Part shown: one piece after another, positions 19,241 through 27,656 of the stretch
Layout of the letters: the number at the start of each line of letters is the position of its first letter
Position numbering within the stretch: the stretch's first letter is position 1
From: JSC-12 sp033764965
GTDB taxonomy: Bacteria; Cyanobacteriota; Cyanobacteriia; Leptolyngbyales; Leptolyngbyaceae
DNA length: 64,000 bases
NCBI GenBank assembly: GCA_033764965.1
Contig: JANRIN010000305.1
Location: forward strand, 1 to 64,000
Direction: 5' to 3'
Translations under genes and position numbers: made by a program
Notes under the pieces: generated by a model
Databases searched by the model: none
The model's input: the letters and a program-made list of their open reading frames with translations, nothing else
What the model was told of the DNA's origin: nothing

Positions 19241-20614
19241 ATGATGACCGATCAACAACTGGAAAAACTTTTGCAACGGTGTACGGTGCGTTTGACGACA
19301 ACCAGCGGTCATGGAACAGGGTTTTTTGTCGCCCCTGGGTTGATCTTGACTTGTGCCCATGTGGTAGAAGCCGCGATCGACCTGCCTATCTCTGTGTGGT
19401 GGGCAGCACCCCAGCAACTTTACACGGCTCAGGTGGTGCAATGCCTGACCGATCCGAATCTGGATCTGGCGCTGCTGACGCTCTCTTCGCCCTTGCCGGA
19501 GCACCCCTGTGTGTTGCTGGATGAGTCGATGCCGCAGTTGGACGATCACCTCTACAGTTTTGGCTACCCCCAAGATAATCCCGATGGCGATCCGGTCACG
19601 TCTGGGTTTGAGGGCGAAAGTTTTCGAGGTGGGGCTTCCCTGCACAAGCTGAAAGACGGGCAATTCCACTACGGTTCCAGTGGTTCTCCATTGTTGAATC
19701 GTCGGACTGGTAAGGTATGTGGAGTGGTGGCGATTTCTCGCAATGTCAGCACGGATCTGGGCGCACGCGCCATTCCTGCCTGGGTGATTTTTTCCCAGTT
19801 TCCAGCATTACTCGATGCCCAGCGCCAGTTTCATCAAACAAATTTGCACTGGACAATAACTGCTTTGGGTCGGCGCAAGCTGGTGCGGCAGCGAGTCTGG
19901 GCAGGTGCAGTGGGAGCGGGAGCCGCTTTAGGCATCTTGCGGGCAGTGATTTCGCCTATTTTCTATTTGTCTTCTTTCATTCAGTTTTTGCATCACTTTT
20001 GGGCGGGAGCGGTGCTGGGATCCGCTTTGACTTTTGGCATGGTGTGGGCAGAAACCCGGCAGCTATCGTCTCGATCGTTTCCGTTGGGTGTCGTTGGGGT
20101 ACAGACGGTCTGTTTTGGGCTGGCTCATTTGCTCCTGGCGATCTCAGCGGGTTCGTTGTTGACGAATGCGCCCCTGGTGGCTCCGATGGGCTTTGTGGCG
20201 GGATTGGGTTTGAGTGTCGCCGTGCGCGATCGGGGACAACTGCCGTTTCTCGTCGAGGATGCCAGATCAGCCCGAACTAAAACCGCCAAGTTGTCGATCA
20301 CTCCTACTTACCTACGCGATCACTGGATCTGGCGCATGGGGTTGGCTGGGCTGGTGTTTGCCTGGATTCAAGCAGTATTCCTCCTAACCAACCAGGGTTC
20401 CGGGTTGGTCATGGTCTGGACAAGCCAGATGTACGAATCCTCTCTTGGGCGTTATGCCGATTTAGGGTGGTGGGCAGCGCTGATGCAGCGGCACCCACAG
20501 TGGTTTCAATATCTGGCGATCGTGGATTCTGCCCTGTCCGGCATGATGCTGGCGCTCGGACTGATGGCGGGATGGCAGTTCATGAATCACAGCTTAATCA
20601 AATCCAAAACTTAA
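19241..20614 (+). CDS. Trypsin-like serine protease with polytopic membrane tail
   Basis: The protein is 457 residues. Residues 1-200 form a chymotrypsin-fold protease with an apparently intact triad: His40 in LTCAHVVEA, Asp75 in NLDLALLTL and Ser147 in HYGSSGSPLLN. Residues 215-455 hold about five or six hydrophobic helices (VWAGAVGAGAALGILRAVI onward). No signal peptide precedes the protease, so it probably faces the cytoplasm from the membrane, the same side as the Trypco1 protein; this is inference. An AGGGA element precedes the ATG pair at 19241. The lipoprotein gene follows after 19 bases. The substrate is unknown. Unlike DegP/HtrA proteases, no PDZ domain is present. Confidence 0.82.
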   Translation: MMTDQQLEKLLQRCTVRLTTTSGHGTGFFVAPGLILTCAHVVEAAIDLPISVWWAAPQQLYTAQVVQCLTDPNLDLALLTLSSPLPEHPCVLLDESMPQLDDHLYSFGYPQDNPDGDPVTSGFEGESFRGGASLHKLKDGQFHYGSSGSPLLNRRTGKVCGVVAISRNVSTDLGARAIPAWVIFSQFPALLDAQRQFHQTNLHWTITALGRRKLVRQRVWAGAVGAGAALGILRAVISPIFYLSSFIQFLHHFWAGAVLGSALTFGMVWAETRQLSSRSFPLGVVGVQTVCFGLAHLLLAISAGSLLTNAPLVAPMGFVAGLGLSVAVRDRGQLPFLVEDARSARTKTAKLSITPTYLRDHWIWRMGLAGLVFAWIQAVFLLTNQGSGLVMVWTSQMYESSLGRYADLGWWAALMQRHPQWFQYLAIVDSALSGMMLALGLMAGWQFMNHSLIKSKT

Positions 20615-20633
20615 TTATGAGGAAGTTCGGACA

Positions 20634-21977
20634 ATGATGCACACTCGATCGCGTTGGTTTCTTGGACTCGGTGGCGCACTGCTGGGAGTTTTGGCTGGAT
20701 GTACGAATCCGGTGGCAACTCCGACCATCCCTGCTGCCACGGACACGACAAATTCTGAGGATACAAAGCCTTCAGCTTCGGAAAACCTGCCTAAAATTCA
20801 GCGGCACCTGTCAACCCTGTGGGCAGGCAAACCCAACTCCAACAACTGGTTGCCTGTAATTCGGGACGACAAACAGTACCCACTTCAGACTGGCGATCGC
20901 GTCAAAACGGATGCCAAAGGAGAAGGCTGGTTGTATATCGACGGTTGTCAAGTAATTTATCTGTTTCAGGATGGCGAGTTGGTGAAATCTCCTAATTCCA
21001 AACTCGATCGCAGCAGCGGCAACATCACTTCCTTACTCCAGGGCACGGGCATTTGGAATAACCATTGCGCCAGCCAGGTGGTGATCCATACCGATAGTGC
21101 CGAAATTCGACTCAAAGGCACCTGGGTCGCCACAACGTACCTGCCGCAGCAGCAACTGACGATCGTCATGGTGTTTGAAGGCAAGACGGATGTGCGGGCG
21201 GTGCAAAACGCGACCAGCAGTCGCCTGAGCGATCCGGTGGAAGTGCCGACTGGATACTTTTACTTCAGTCAACCTGGTGATCGCCCAACGTCGATCGCCA
21301 CCCTGGCTGCCCGTACACCCCACCCCTTCAGTCGATTGCCCCGGCTCGTTGCCGGATTGAATCTATGGAAATGGCTCCCACGAATGCACGATCGCGCCCG
21401 TAAGGACAACATCCCTTTCCCGAAGTTTCTAGCGACAGAATGCCTGATCAAAACACCTGTGGATGTGACAGCGTGGCGATTACGCTCCGAACCCGTCAAT
21501 GGCAAAGTGCTGGGGGAAGCGGCAAACGGAAGCTCCTTTTTGGCATTGGCGCGTAATATCGATTCGGGCTGGATTTTTGGGGCAACTCCCCAGGGGTTAG
21601 GCTGGGTTGCCAACAGTCTGGCGTGTAGCGCGAATCTGTCCCCACTCCCTGCCATCAGCGCACAGCCGTCTTTTGTGCCCCAACCCGCACCCGTACCCGC
21701 ACCGGAGTTGGAAGCACCGATCGAAGAACGGTGGGAACCCAGATCTGAGCCTCCTTACCGACCAGAGCCAGAGTATCCCCGCCCTTATCCGCCACGACCT
21801 AGACCCTCTGATAGGAGATCCCGACCTGGTAGCATAACTCCGCCACCAGATCCACAGCCGCCGGATTCACAGCCGCCGGATCCACAGCCACCAGATCCAC
21901 CAGATCCACAGCCACCAGATCCACCAAATCCACCACCACCGAATCCACCAAATCCACCACCGCCACGTCTAGGATAG
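20634..21977 (+). CDS. FecR/SH3-like lipoprotein with Pro-rich tail
   Basis: This is a 447-residue exported lipoprotein with lipobox LAGC (Cys23). Residues 60-205 look FecR-like: a QTGDRVKTDAKGEGWLYIDG strand pair and SAEIRLKGTWVAT. Residues 275-330 resemble a bacterial SH3 fold (VTAWRLRSEPVNGKVLGEA, then GLGWVANSLAC). The last 100 residues are Pro/Glu/Arg-rich and end in PPDPQ and PPNPP repeats that could span the periplasm or cell wall. A GAGGA element precedes the start. As the third gene of the cassette, it puts a sensor- or wall-binding-like protein on the outer side of the membrane from the protease. FecR-like domains normally sense or transmit signals; the exact family is uncertain. 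Confidence 0.72.
   Translation: MMHTRSRWFLGLGGALLGVLAGCTNPVATPTIPAATDTTNSEDTKPSASENLPKIQRHLSTLWAGKPNSNNWLPVIRDDKQYPLQTGDRVKTDAKGEGWLYIDGCQVIYLFQDGELVKSPNSKLDRSSGNITSLLQGTGIWNNHCASQVVIHTDSAEIRLKGTWVATTYLPQQQLTIVMVFEGKTDVRAVQNATSSRLSDPVEVPTGYFYFSQPGDRPTSIATLAARTPHPFSRLPRLVAGLNLWKWLPRMHDRARKDNIPFPKFLATECLIKTPVDVTAWRLRSEPVNGKVLGEAANGSSFLALARNIDSGWIFGATPQGLGWVANSLACSANLSPLPAISAQPSFVPQPAPVPAPELEAPIEERWEPRSEPPYRPEPEYPRPYPPRPRPSDRRSRPGSITPPPDPQPPDSQPPDPQPPDPPDPQPPDPPNPPPPNPPNPPPPRLG
21841..21968 (+). repeat. In-gene CCAGATCCA-type tandem repeat
   Basis: Degenerate 9- to 15-base units (CCACCAGATCCACAG, CCACCAAATCCACCA) run to the stop codon and encode the PPDPQ/PPNPP tail of the lipoprotein. Repeats of this kind expand and contract, so tail length probably varies between strains. 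Confidence 0.8.
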
Positions 21978-22020
21978 TTAAAACTATCTGGCATGGTTCA
22001 GCAGCAAACCAGAGACCTGA

Positions 22021-22140
22021 TACCGATTTAAACAGTGAAGCGACACATTCTTTGCACCGATCCCCCTCAATCCCCCTTATCAAGGGGGAAGCCGCAGGCT
22101 GGGGGATCTCAATCTGTAGCGTGTCGAAATCAAATCGGTA
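22021..22140. mobile_element. MITE-like element with terminal inverted repeats
   Basis: Terminal TACCGATTT and AAATCGGTA are perfect inverted repeats. A second inverted pair (CGACAC near 22041 and GTGTCG near 22121) lies inside, enclosing a C-run/G-run palindrome (about 22059-22110). TGA lies directly outside both ends, and a TA duplication is equally possible if the terminus is CCGATTT. No coding capacity is present. The parent transposase cannot be named from this copy alone. Confidence 0.6.
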
Positions 22141-22155
22141 TGACCTAAACACAGT

Positions 22156-22191
22156 AAAGCGATCGCAGCACTACCAGGTTGCGATCGCTTT
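22156..22191. terminator. HIP1-containing hairpin, possible terminator
   Basis: AAAGCGATCGCA, a 12-base loop and TGCGATCGCTTT form a perfect 12-bp stem made from two HIP1 sequences. It lies between the convergent lipoprotein and ssb genes and could end transcripts from either side, although no long T-run follows. Confidence 0.5.
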
Positions 22192-22353
22192 GCTTGGCGT
22201 TAATGAATTCAGGAATGGTTTTGTCGGGGTAATCCTTTGTAGTTGACTGAATCCGGTGATGATTAGAACAAAACCCACCCGTACTGCTATTGGTCATCTC
22301 ATCATTCAGCAATCCCTTTTACTGTGCAAGTGGTCTCAGCCACGGTAGCTTAG

Positions 22354-22836
22354 TTAAAACGGGATATCGTCCAGGTTAGGTTCTGCAACTGCTTCAGGAG
22401 CAGCAAATTTGCCTGCGCTCGCCTTCGCTTTGGGGGTGCTGGTTGATCGTGGAGCGGAAGTGCCATTAGTGCGGGGTGCAGGTGGAGCCGGAGAGCTAGC
22501 TGCTGCCGTTGTTACTGTCGATTGCAAAGAGACTCCATCCAAACGGTGCAGTCGTTGGGCGGTGAGTTCTGCCCGTTTTTCCTTAAATCCTTCGGGACGA
22601 TCGATCGTATTCATGGTCAAGCGTCCTTCAATCACCACGCGATCGCCCACATGATAATTCGCTTGAATTTCCTGGGCTAAATTGCCCCAACCCACGACTT
22701 TCAAAGTGGCAGGTGGGTCTTCGGGACGGGAGCCAGGAAACTGAACCAACAATTCAGCTATGGGAGTTTGATTATCGGGTGTAAACCGCAGTTCAGGTTC
22801 TTGAATAATTTCCGCCATCAAAATACAGGTATTCAT
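22354..22836 (-). CDS. ssb: Single-stranded DNA-binding protein
   Basis: This 160-residue protein has an N-terminal OB-fold (CILMAEIIQEPELRF, TLKVVGWGNLAQEI, GDRVVIEGRLTMNTIDRPEG), a low-complexity Ala/Ser/Pro linker, and the acidic tip NLDDIPF. Such tips recruit replication and repair partners in the SSB family. GGAGGGAG upstream of the ATG is a good ribosome binding site. The OB-fold is shorter and more divergent than in E. coli SSB, as in cyanobacterial paralogues, so a second SSB may exist in the genome. Confidence 0.88.
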   Translation of the reverse strand: MNTCILMAEIIQEPELRFTPDNQTPIAELLVQFPGSRPEDPPATLKVVGWGNLAQEIQANYHVGDRVVIEGRLTMNTIDRPEGFKEKRAELTAQRLHRLDGVSLQSTVTTAAASSPAPPAPRTNGTSAPRSTSTPKAKASAGKFAAPEAVAEPNLDDIPF

Positions 22837-23035
22837 ACAGGCTCCCTCCGTCGGTGAGCAATTTAGTACAAATGAATTATTTAATCATCTGCAAACGATT
22901 TTAGCAGCTATCGCCGGAATTTACCTGCGAATTTTTCAAGCGTTCGTCATCCTCATAAGCTCAACTCGGCTGGGCAACCGGGGTACTCTCAGTTCAATGA
23001 ATTGTTTTCAATCAATCGATACAACAGGCTACGCC

Positions 23036-24952
23036 ATGAATCGCTACACCACACTACAACTTGCCCTGATTAGCGGTAAAGGGGGCGTTGGTAAAACGAC
23101 GTTCTCCTGCGGATTGGCACGATCATGGGCACAACAATTTCCCGCTGATCGCATCCTGCTGCTCTCCACCGATCCAGCCCATTCCCTGGGGGACGTGTTG
23201 CAGCAGCCTGTCACCGATCGCCCCACTCCAGCCCCAGACTTACCCAATTTGCAAATTCAGGCACTCAACGCTGTAGACCTACTGCAAGCCTTCAAAGCAG
23301 ATTACGGACAGGTCTTAGAACTGCTGGTCGAGCGGGGTAGCTTTGTGCAGCGGGAAGACCTCTCTCCGGTGTGGGATTTGAGCTGGCCCGGATTGGATGA
23401 ACTGATGGGCATTCTGGAAATTCAGCGCCTGCTACGAGAACAGGTCGTCGATCGCGTCGTAGTGGACATGGCTCCCAGCGGACATACCCTGAACCTGTTG
23501 GGATTGATGGATTTTTTGGAGGAATTTCTCGCCGCCCTTGATTTATTCCAGGAAAAGCATCGCGTCATCCAGCAAAGCTTCACAGGCAAAACCACTAGCG
23601 ACAATGCCGACGAGTTCCTATCCCAGATGAAAATAGATCTTGCTGCTGGTCGATCGCTCCTGCAAGATCCCACCCAAACCGCCTGTTTCGTCGTGGCGAT
23701 CGCCGAACCCATGAGCTTGTTAGAAACTCGCCGCTTCCTGACTGCCCTCCACACCTTACAAATTCCTTGCGGCGGACTCATCATCAACCACCTCATTCCC
23801 CTTTCCCTAACCCCCCTTGCGAAGCGTGGCGCAGCCTGCCCCCAACCCCCATCCGATCAATCCATCGAGCAACAGCAGCTTCTAGCCGATTTTCTCACCC
23901 TGGCGGATCAGATTCCGGTTTTCACCCTGCCCCAACAAGCCACAGAACCGATCGGCGCTGCTGCCCTCGATCGCTTGTTTGCCCAAATCCAACCCCTGAC
24001 TCAGCCGCCTATTGTTCCCCCATTTGTCCCCACCGCTCCGCCAGAACGGATTCCACCTGGATTTGAGGATTTTGTCGCAGCCGGACGACGTTTGATTTTG
24101 GTGGGGGGCAAAGGCGGCGTAGGGAAAACGACTGTTGCAGCAGCGATCGCCTGGGGGATGGCAACTCACCATCCCGATCGTGACATTCGTGTCATTTCCA
24201 TCGATCCGGCGCACTCCCTGGGGGATGCGTTTGGAGTGGAGTTGGGGCATGGGGCGATCGCTCTGGCTCCCAACCTGAGTGGGCAAGAAGTTGATGCCGA
24301 TCGCGTGTTAGAGCAATTTCGGGAGGAGTATTTGTGGGAACTTGCCAGCATGATGAGTGGCGAATCCAGCGACGGGGAGACCACGCTTAAAGTTGCCTAC
24401 GGTCCCGAAGGCTGGCGCAGAATCGTGACCCAATCTCTGCCTGGAATTGACGAAATGTTGTCTTTGATCACCGTGATGGAACTGCTGGAAAGCAATCAAC
24501 AGGATTTGATCATTCTGGATACGGCTCCCACCGGACATCTGCTCCGCTTTCTGGAAATGCCTACCGCCATGACCGAGTGGCTTGCCTGGATCTTCAAACT
24601 GTGGATGAAGTATCAAGCGGTGCTGGGTCATGTGGAACTGATGGGACGACTCCGTACCCTGCGGCAACGAGTCATCCAGGCACAAAAAAAGCTAAAAGAC
24701 CCACAGCACACCGAGTTTATTGGCGTTGTTCAAGCTCAAACCGCGATTCTGGCGGAAGCCCAGCGACTCACCCAATCCCTAGACGAATTAGGCATTCATC
24801 AGCGCTACCTGGTTCTCAATCGATACGCTCCAAAACAGGGGACGATCGTCCCCCCCTGTGCTCAAACCGTCATACATTTGCCCAACCTGCCCCGCAACAC
24901 AACCCCACACGAACGGATACAGACTGCTGCATGGTTGTTGTTTGAACCCTGA
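23036..24952 (+). CDS. Tandem ArsA/GET3-type ATPase
   Basis: The protein is about 638 residues from the ATG at 23036 (MNRYTTLQLALISG); the open frame also reaches an ATG at 22997. Two complete ArsA-like NTPase halves are present. The first has the deviant Walker A GKGGVGKTTFSCG with DPAHSLGD and DMAPSGHTLNLL. The second has GGKGGVGKTTVAAAI, DPAHSLGDAFGV and DTAPTGHLLRFLEM. Duplicated ArsA is known from arsenite-efflux pumps, but no ArsB, ArsD or arsR gene is nearby, so a GET3-like or other cyanobacterial role is equally likely. Between the halves an STRR-derived stretch (about 23794-23858) encodes a low-complexity insert. Confidence 0.85.
   Translation: MNRYTTLQLALISGKGGVGKTTFSCGLARSWAQQFPADRILLLSTDPAHSLGDVLQQPVTDRPTPAPDLPNLQIQALNAVDLLQAFKADYGQVLELLVERGSFVQREDLSPVWDLSWPGLDELMGILEIQRLLREQVVDRVVVDMAPSGHTLNLLGLMDFLEEFLAALDLFQEKHRVIQQSFTGKTTSDNADEFLSQMKIDLAAGRSLLQDPTQTACFVVAIAEPMSLLETRRFLTALHTLQIPCGGLIINHLIPLSLTPLAKRGAACPQPPSDQSIEQQQLLADFLTLADQIPVFTLPQQATEPIGAAALDRLFAQIQPLTQPPIVPPFVPTAPPERIPPGFEDFVAAGRRLILVGGKGGVGKTTVAAAIAWGMATHHPDRDIRVISIDPAHSLGDAFGVELGHGAIALAPNLSGQEVDADRVLEQFREEYLWELASMMSGESSDGETTLKVAYGPEGWRRIVTQSLPGIDEMLSLITVMELLESNQQDLIILDTAPTGHLLRFLEMPTAMTEWLAWIFKLWMKYQAVLGHVELMGRLRTLRQRVIQAQKKLKDPQHTEFIGVVQAQTAILAEAQRLTQSLDELGIHQRYLVLNRYAPKQGTIVPPCAQTVIHLPNLPRNTTPHERIQTAAWLLFEP
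23794..23858. repeat. C-rich repeat inside the ArsA-like gene
   Basis: Runs of four to six C residues (TTCCCCTTTCCCTAACCCCC, then CCCCCAACCCCC) flank TTGCGAAGCGTGGCGCAGCC, a core often seen in dispersed cyanobacterial repeats. It remains in frame and encodes PLSLTPLAKRGAACPQPP, unlike the ArsA family at this position. Confidence 0.6.
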
Positions 24953-25016
24953 GCGGCACACATGGGAATTTGGGAAAAGCTGCAATTCCGTTGGGCGATC
25001 GTCTAAACGACTCTCA

Positions 25017-26900
25017 CTAAAGCAGCAAATCGAGGGCATCGGTGGGTTGGGTCGTCACCATCACTGGTTCCTGATACAACGGGACGGTAAACGTCACAGT
25101 AGAACCCAACCCCTCACCCATGCTGTAAAAGTTCACCACGCCGCCCATTGCTTCTACCAAACTTTGGGAAATTGCCAACCCCAAACCTGTGCCGCCATAG
25201 CGCCGCGTGCGGGAACCGTCTACCTGGCTGAAGGACTGAAACAGGCGGTCTTGCTTTTCCAAGGAAACGCCGATGCCCGTGTCTGCCACTCGAATCTTGA
25301 CGGTGCCTGGCAACTCTTGATCGCGCACTGCCACTTTCTTTTTGATAATTTCCACGCTAATCGTCACGCCGCCTTCGTGAGTGAACTTGATGGCATTCCC
25401 CACCAGGTTCAACATCACCTGCACCAAGCGCTGATAGTTGCCGTAGAGAATAATTTCGTCGTCGGTGGGGGGTTTTTGAATTTCAAAGCTGAGTTGCCCA
25501 TCCCGTACTTGATCTTTACTGCTGGCGTACACTTCCGCCGCATTCAGCAGATCACTCAATTTCACAGGATCGAGTTCAATTTGCAGTCTGCCCGCTTCCA
25601 GCTTGGCAATATCCAAAATGTCATCCAGCACACTCAAGAGGTGCAACGCCGACTGGTGAGCATATTGGACAAACTCAAACTGCTCTTCTGGGTCGTCCAC
25701 CGTGCCATCTAGAATCAACTTGAGAAATCCCAATACCCCATTCAAGGGAGTTCGGACTTCGTGGGAGGTATTGGCTAAAAACTCACTCTTCAAGCGGGAG
25801 GCTTCTTCTGCCTGCTGGCGAGCTTCTTCTAAATCCCGTTGTTTTTGCAGCAGGGTGCGGTTGGCGCGTTGCAGTTCGTCGGCAAGGGCTTGGCTGGCGG
25901 CGATCAGGTTGGCATGGGCGATCGCAGTGCCCACCTGATCCGCCAACTCCTGCATAAACTCCAGTTCCACCTCCGTCCAGCGGCGGGGTTGGTCATCCTG
26001 GTACAGCACAATCAAGCCATTTGGCTGATCCTGGTAAGAGGTGGTGATGATCAGCATAGAATGCACGATCAAACTCCGCAATGTGGTCGGCTCATCCATC
26101 TCAGTGGAGCCAGGTTCACTGCGTTGGCTGCGGACGTTAATGGGTTTGAGCGTGGCGATCGCAGTCTGCAAGTCGGCATCGTCCGTGGTGGAAAACTCTA
26201 ACCCCACCATGGGGCAAATTTGTCCCCGGCAATACTCGGCTGCTACCTTCACCGTGGGTGCATCTGGTTTATAAGGGCAAACAATGCAACGGCTGACTCC
26301 CAGCACCTGCCCCAACCCTTCTACGGTTTGCTGCCAGATCGTCGGCAGGTCTAACGTTCGCCGAATATTCCAGGCAATTTGGGTCAGCAGTTTATGGTGG
26401 CGATCGGCGCTGATAGTCAATTCTGGCTCTTTGTCTGCTACTGCAGGGCTGGCAGCAGGACTCTCTTTTTGCAGAGACGTGGGAAGCACACGATCGGGTT
26501 TGGGGATATGCCGTCGCCCCACCACCATCACGGTTGTCGGCACCTGGTCGGGGAGCAACACCGGACTCATCACCAAGTCCAGCGGAATCAGTTGATCCTG
26601 GTAACAAAACTGTGTACTAAACTGTTGTGCCAGTCGCGTCGATAAAACTTCTTGAATGCGAGCCAGGTAAGGCTTGGGGGCGATCGGGCTAAAGGTGGCA
26701 TCGAGGTTACTGCCAACCACCTGATCTGCCTGGAGATCGTAGGCATTTGCCTCTTTCCAGAAAAAGGACAAATACCTGCCTTCTGAGTTATGGATAAACA
26801 CCAACTCAGTGGGATATTGACTCGCAGAACCTAACGTTGCAGTCAGCTTTGAGTTTGTCGATAAGCTTGATTGATCGTTCACAGGAGAGGTGTCCAGCAT
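25017..26900 (-). CDS. PAS/GAF sensor histidine kinase
   Basis: The protein is 627 residues with no membrane span. A PAS-like segment (about 30-125; PTELVFIHNSEGRYLSFFWK) is followed by a GAF domain (about 165-335; SRCIVCPYKPDAPTVKVAAE onward), a coiled coil, HisKA with His380 in LANTSHEVRTPLNG, and HATPase_c: N-box LNLVGNAIKFTHEG, G1 VADTGIGVS, F-box LFQSFSQVD, G2 YGGTGLGLAISQ. All catalytic motifs are intact. The GAF domain holds two cysteines (SRCIVCPYKP), but I cannot say that it binds a bilin. No response regulator is adjacent. Confidence 0.88.
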   Translation of the reverse strand: MLDTSPVNDQSSLSTNSKLTATLGSASQYPTELVFIHNSEGRYLSFFWKEANAYDLQADQVVGSNLDATFSPIAPKPYLARIQEVLSTRLAQQFSTQFCYQDQLIPLDLVMSPVLLPDQVPTTVMVVGRRHIPKPDRVLPTSLQKESPAASPAVADKEPELTISADRHHKLLTQIAWNIRRTLDLPTIWQQTVEGLGQVLGVSRCIVCPYKPDAPTVKVAAEYCRGQICPMVGLEFSTTDDADLQTAIATLKPINVRSQRSEPGSTEMDEPTTLRSLIVHSMLIITTSYQDQPNGLIVLYQDDQPRRWTEVELEFMQELADQVGTAIAHANLIAASQALADELQRANRTLLQKQRDLEEARQQAEEASRLKSEFLANTSHEVRTPLNGVLGFLKLILDGTVDDPEEQFEFVQYAHQSALHLLSVLDDILDIAKLEAGRLQIELDPVKLSDLLNAAEVYASSKDQVRDGQLSFEIQKPPTDDEIILYGNYQRLVQVMLNLVGNAIKFTHEGGVTISVEIIKKKVAVRDQELPGTVKIRVADTGIGVSLEKQDRLFQSFSQVDGSRTRRYGGTGLGLAISQSLVEAMGGVVNFYSMGEGLGSTVTFTVPLYQEPVMVTTQPTDALDLLL

Positions 26901-27054
26901 TCACTGATCGGCATTCATTAAGTAACTGTGAAAACACATCACTGTGAGAACACAGGCAAATCATTTGGAGCAACATCATGCGGGCAGAAGTCCCCCATCA
27001 CGCATCACCAATCTAGCCTCAAATGCCACGATCGCACCCCCCCACCCAGGTTAT

Positions 27055-27285
27055 CTAGTCGTTCCATTCCCCTCTGGGTGGCACAGGCGGGTTCCGGGGT
27101 AGCGATCGAGTCAACTCATCATCCCGGCGTGACTCATTCCGCAACCACTGACGCACCGCCACCTCAATCACTTTGCTGGGATCATTCGTGAGATGCTTAA
27201 TTTGCTCCAGCAAGTCTGGGTCTAGACGCACAGAAAGTTCTACTTTTTCAGCGGGTGAATGAGAAGAAAGGACAGAATCATTCAT
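27055..27285 (-). CDS. Ribbon-helix-helix protein, orphan antitoxin-like
   Basis: This is a 76-residue protein. KVELSVRLDPDLLEQIKHL followed by DPSKVIEVAVRQWLRNES is a good RHH pattern (strand, helix, helix), as in CopG/MetJ repressors and type II antitoxins, which bind DNA as dimers. The basic/Pro-rich tail (LTRSLPRNPPVPPRGEWND) may be the partner-binding part. No toxin-sized gene is adjacent: upstream is 370 bases of non-coding DNA and downstream is a kinase gene 150 bases away. It could be a solitary regulator or a toxin-antitoxin remnant. Confidence 0.72.
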   Translation of the reverse strand: MNDSVLSSHSPAEKVELSVRLDPDLLEQIKHLTNDPSKVIEVAVRQWLRNESRRDDELTRSLPRNPPVPPRGEWND

Positions 27286-27656
27286 AAAAAACAGAGGTAA
27301 AAGCTAGATGGAGAATGGACCGAGGCGAGGTTGCACAAGATACCTAATGGAAACAATCCATATTCCCACTTTACGGCACCCCTTCACAAACCCCTCTATG
27401 ATCGTACAAGGCTCCACTCATTCATCCAGGATTACACATCAGATATTCAGAATTGGAGTTGTGCCTTGCTGCCACAGGGATACTTTGGTAAAACTGCCCT
27501 AGCAAAACAGCAGACCCGTTAAAATATGGAGCAGGCACAAAACGTGCTGTTTGCCTGAGATACGGGCAAGGAAAGCCTAAATGAGTGCTTTCCTCTAAGA
27601 TTAAGGTTAATAATTTCAACGATTTATTGGATTTCATTACGGATTAAGCCACTCCT
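27286..27656. other. Intergenic region upstream of lepA
   Basis: This must carry divergent promoters for the RHH gene and lepA. Short open frames (27308-27502, 27331-27522) lack a ribosome binding site and protein-like composition. No RNA gene, repeat or clear hairpin terminator was seen. Confidence 0.4.

Larger units (their letters stand above)
21978..22353. other. Intergenic region between the protease cassette and ssb
   Basis: Just after the lipoprotein stop, GATAGTT, AA, AACTATC (21973-21988) forms a small hairpin. A MITE-like element (22021-22140) and a HIP1-based hairpin (22156-22191) follow. The last 160 bases show nothing recognisable. Confidence 0.5.

Noticed and set aside
21841..21968. 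Short repeats that could be taken for a CRISPR array
   Set aside because: Units are contiguous with no spacers and encode the Pro-rich tail of the lipoprotein; no cas gene is present.
23036..24952. Arsenic-resistance operon
   Set aside because: The tandem ArsA-like ATPase has no arsB, arsD, arsC or arsR beside it; the family alone does not prove arsenite transport.
24858..25712. Plus-strand 284-residue open frame opposite the GAF kinase
   Set aside because: His/Gln-rich composition typical of an antisense frame; the kinase frame has full motifs.
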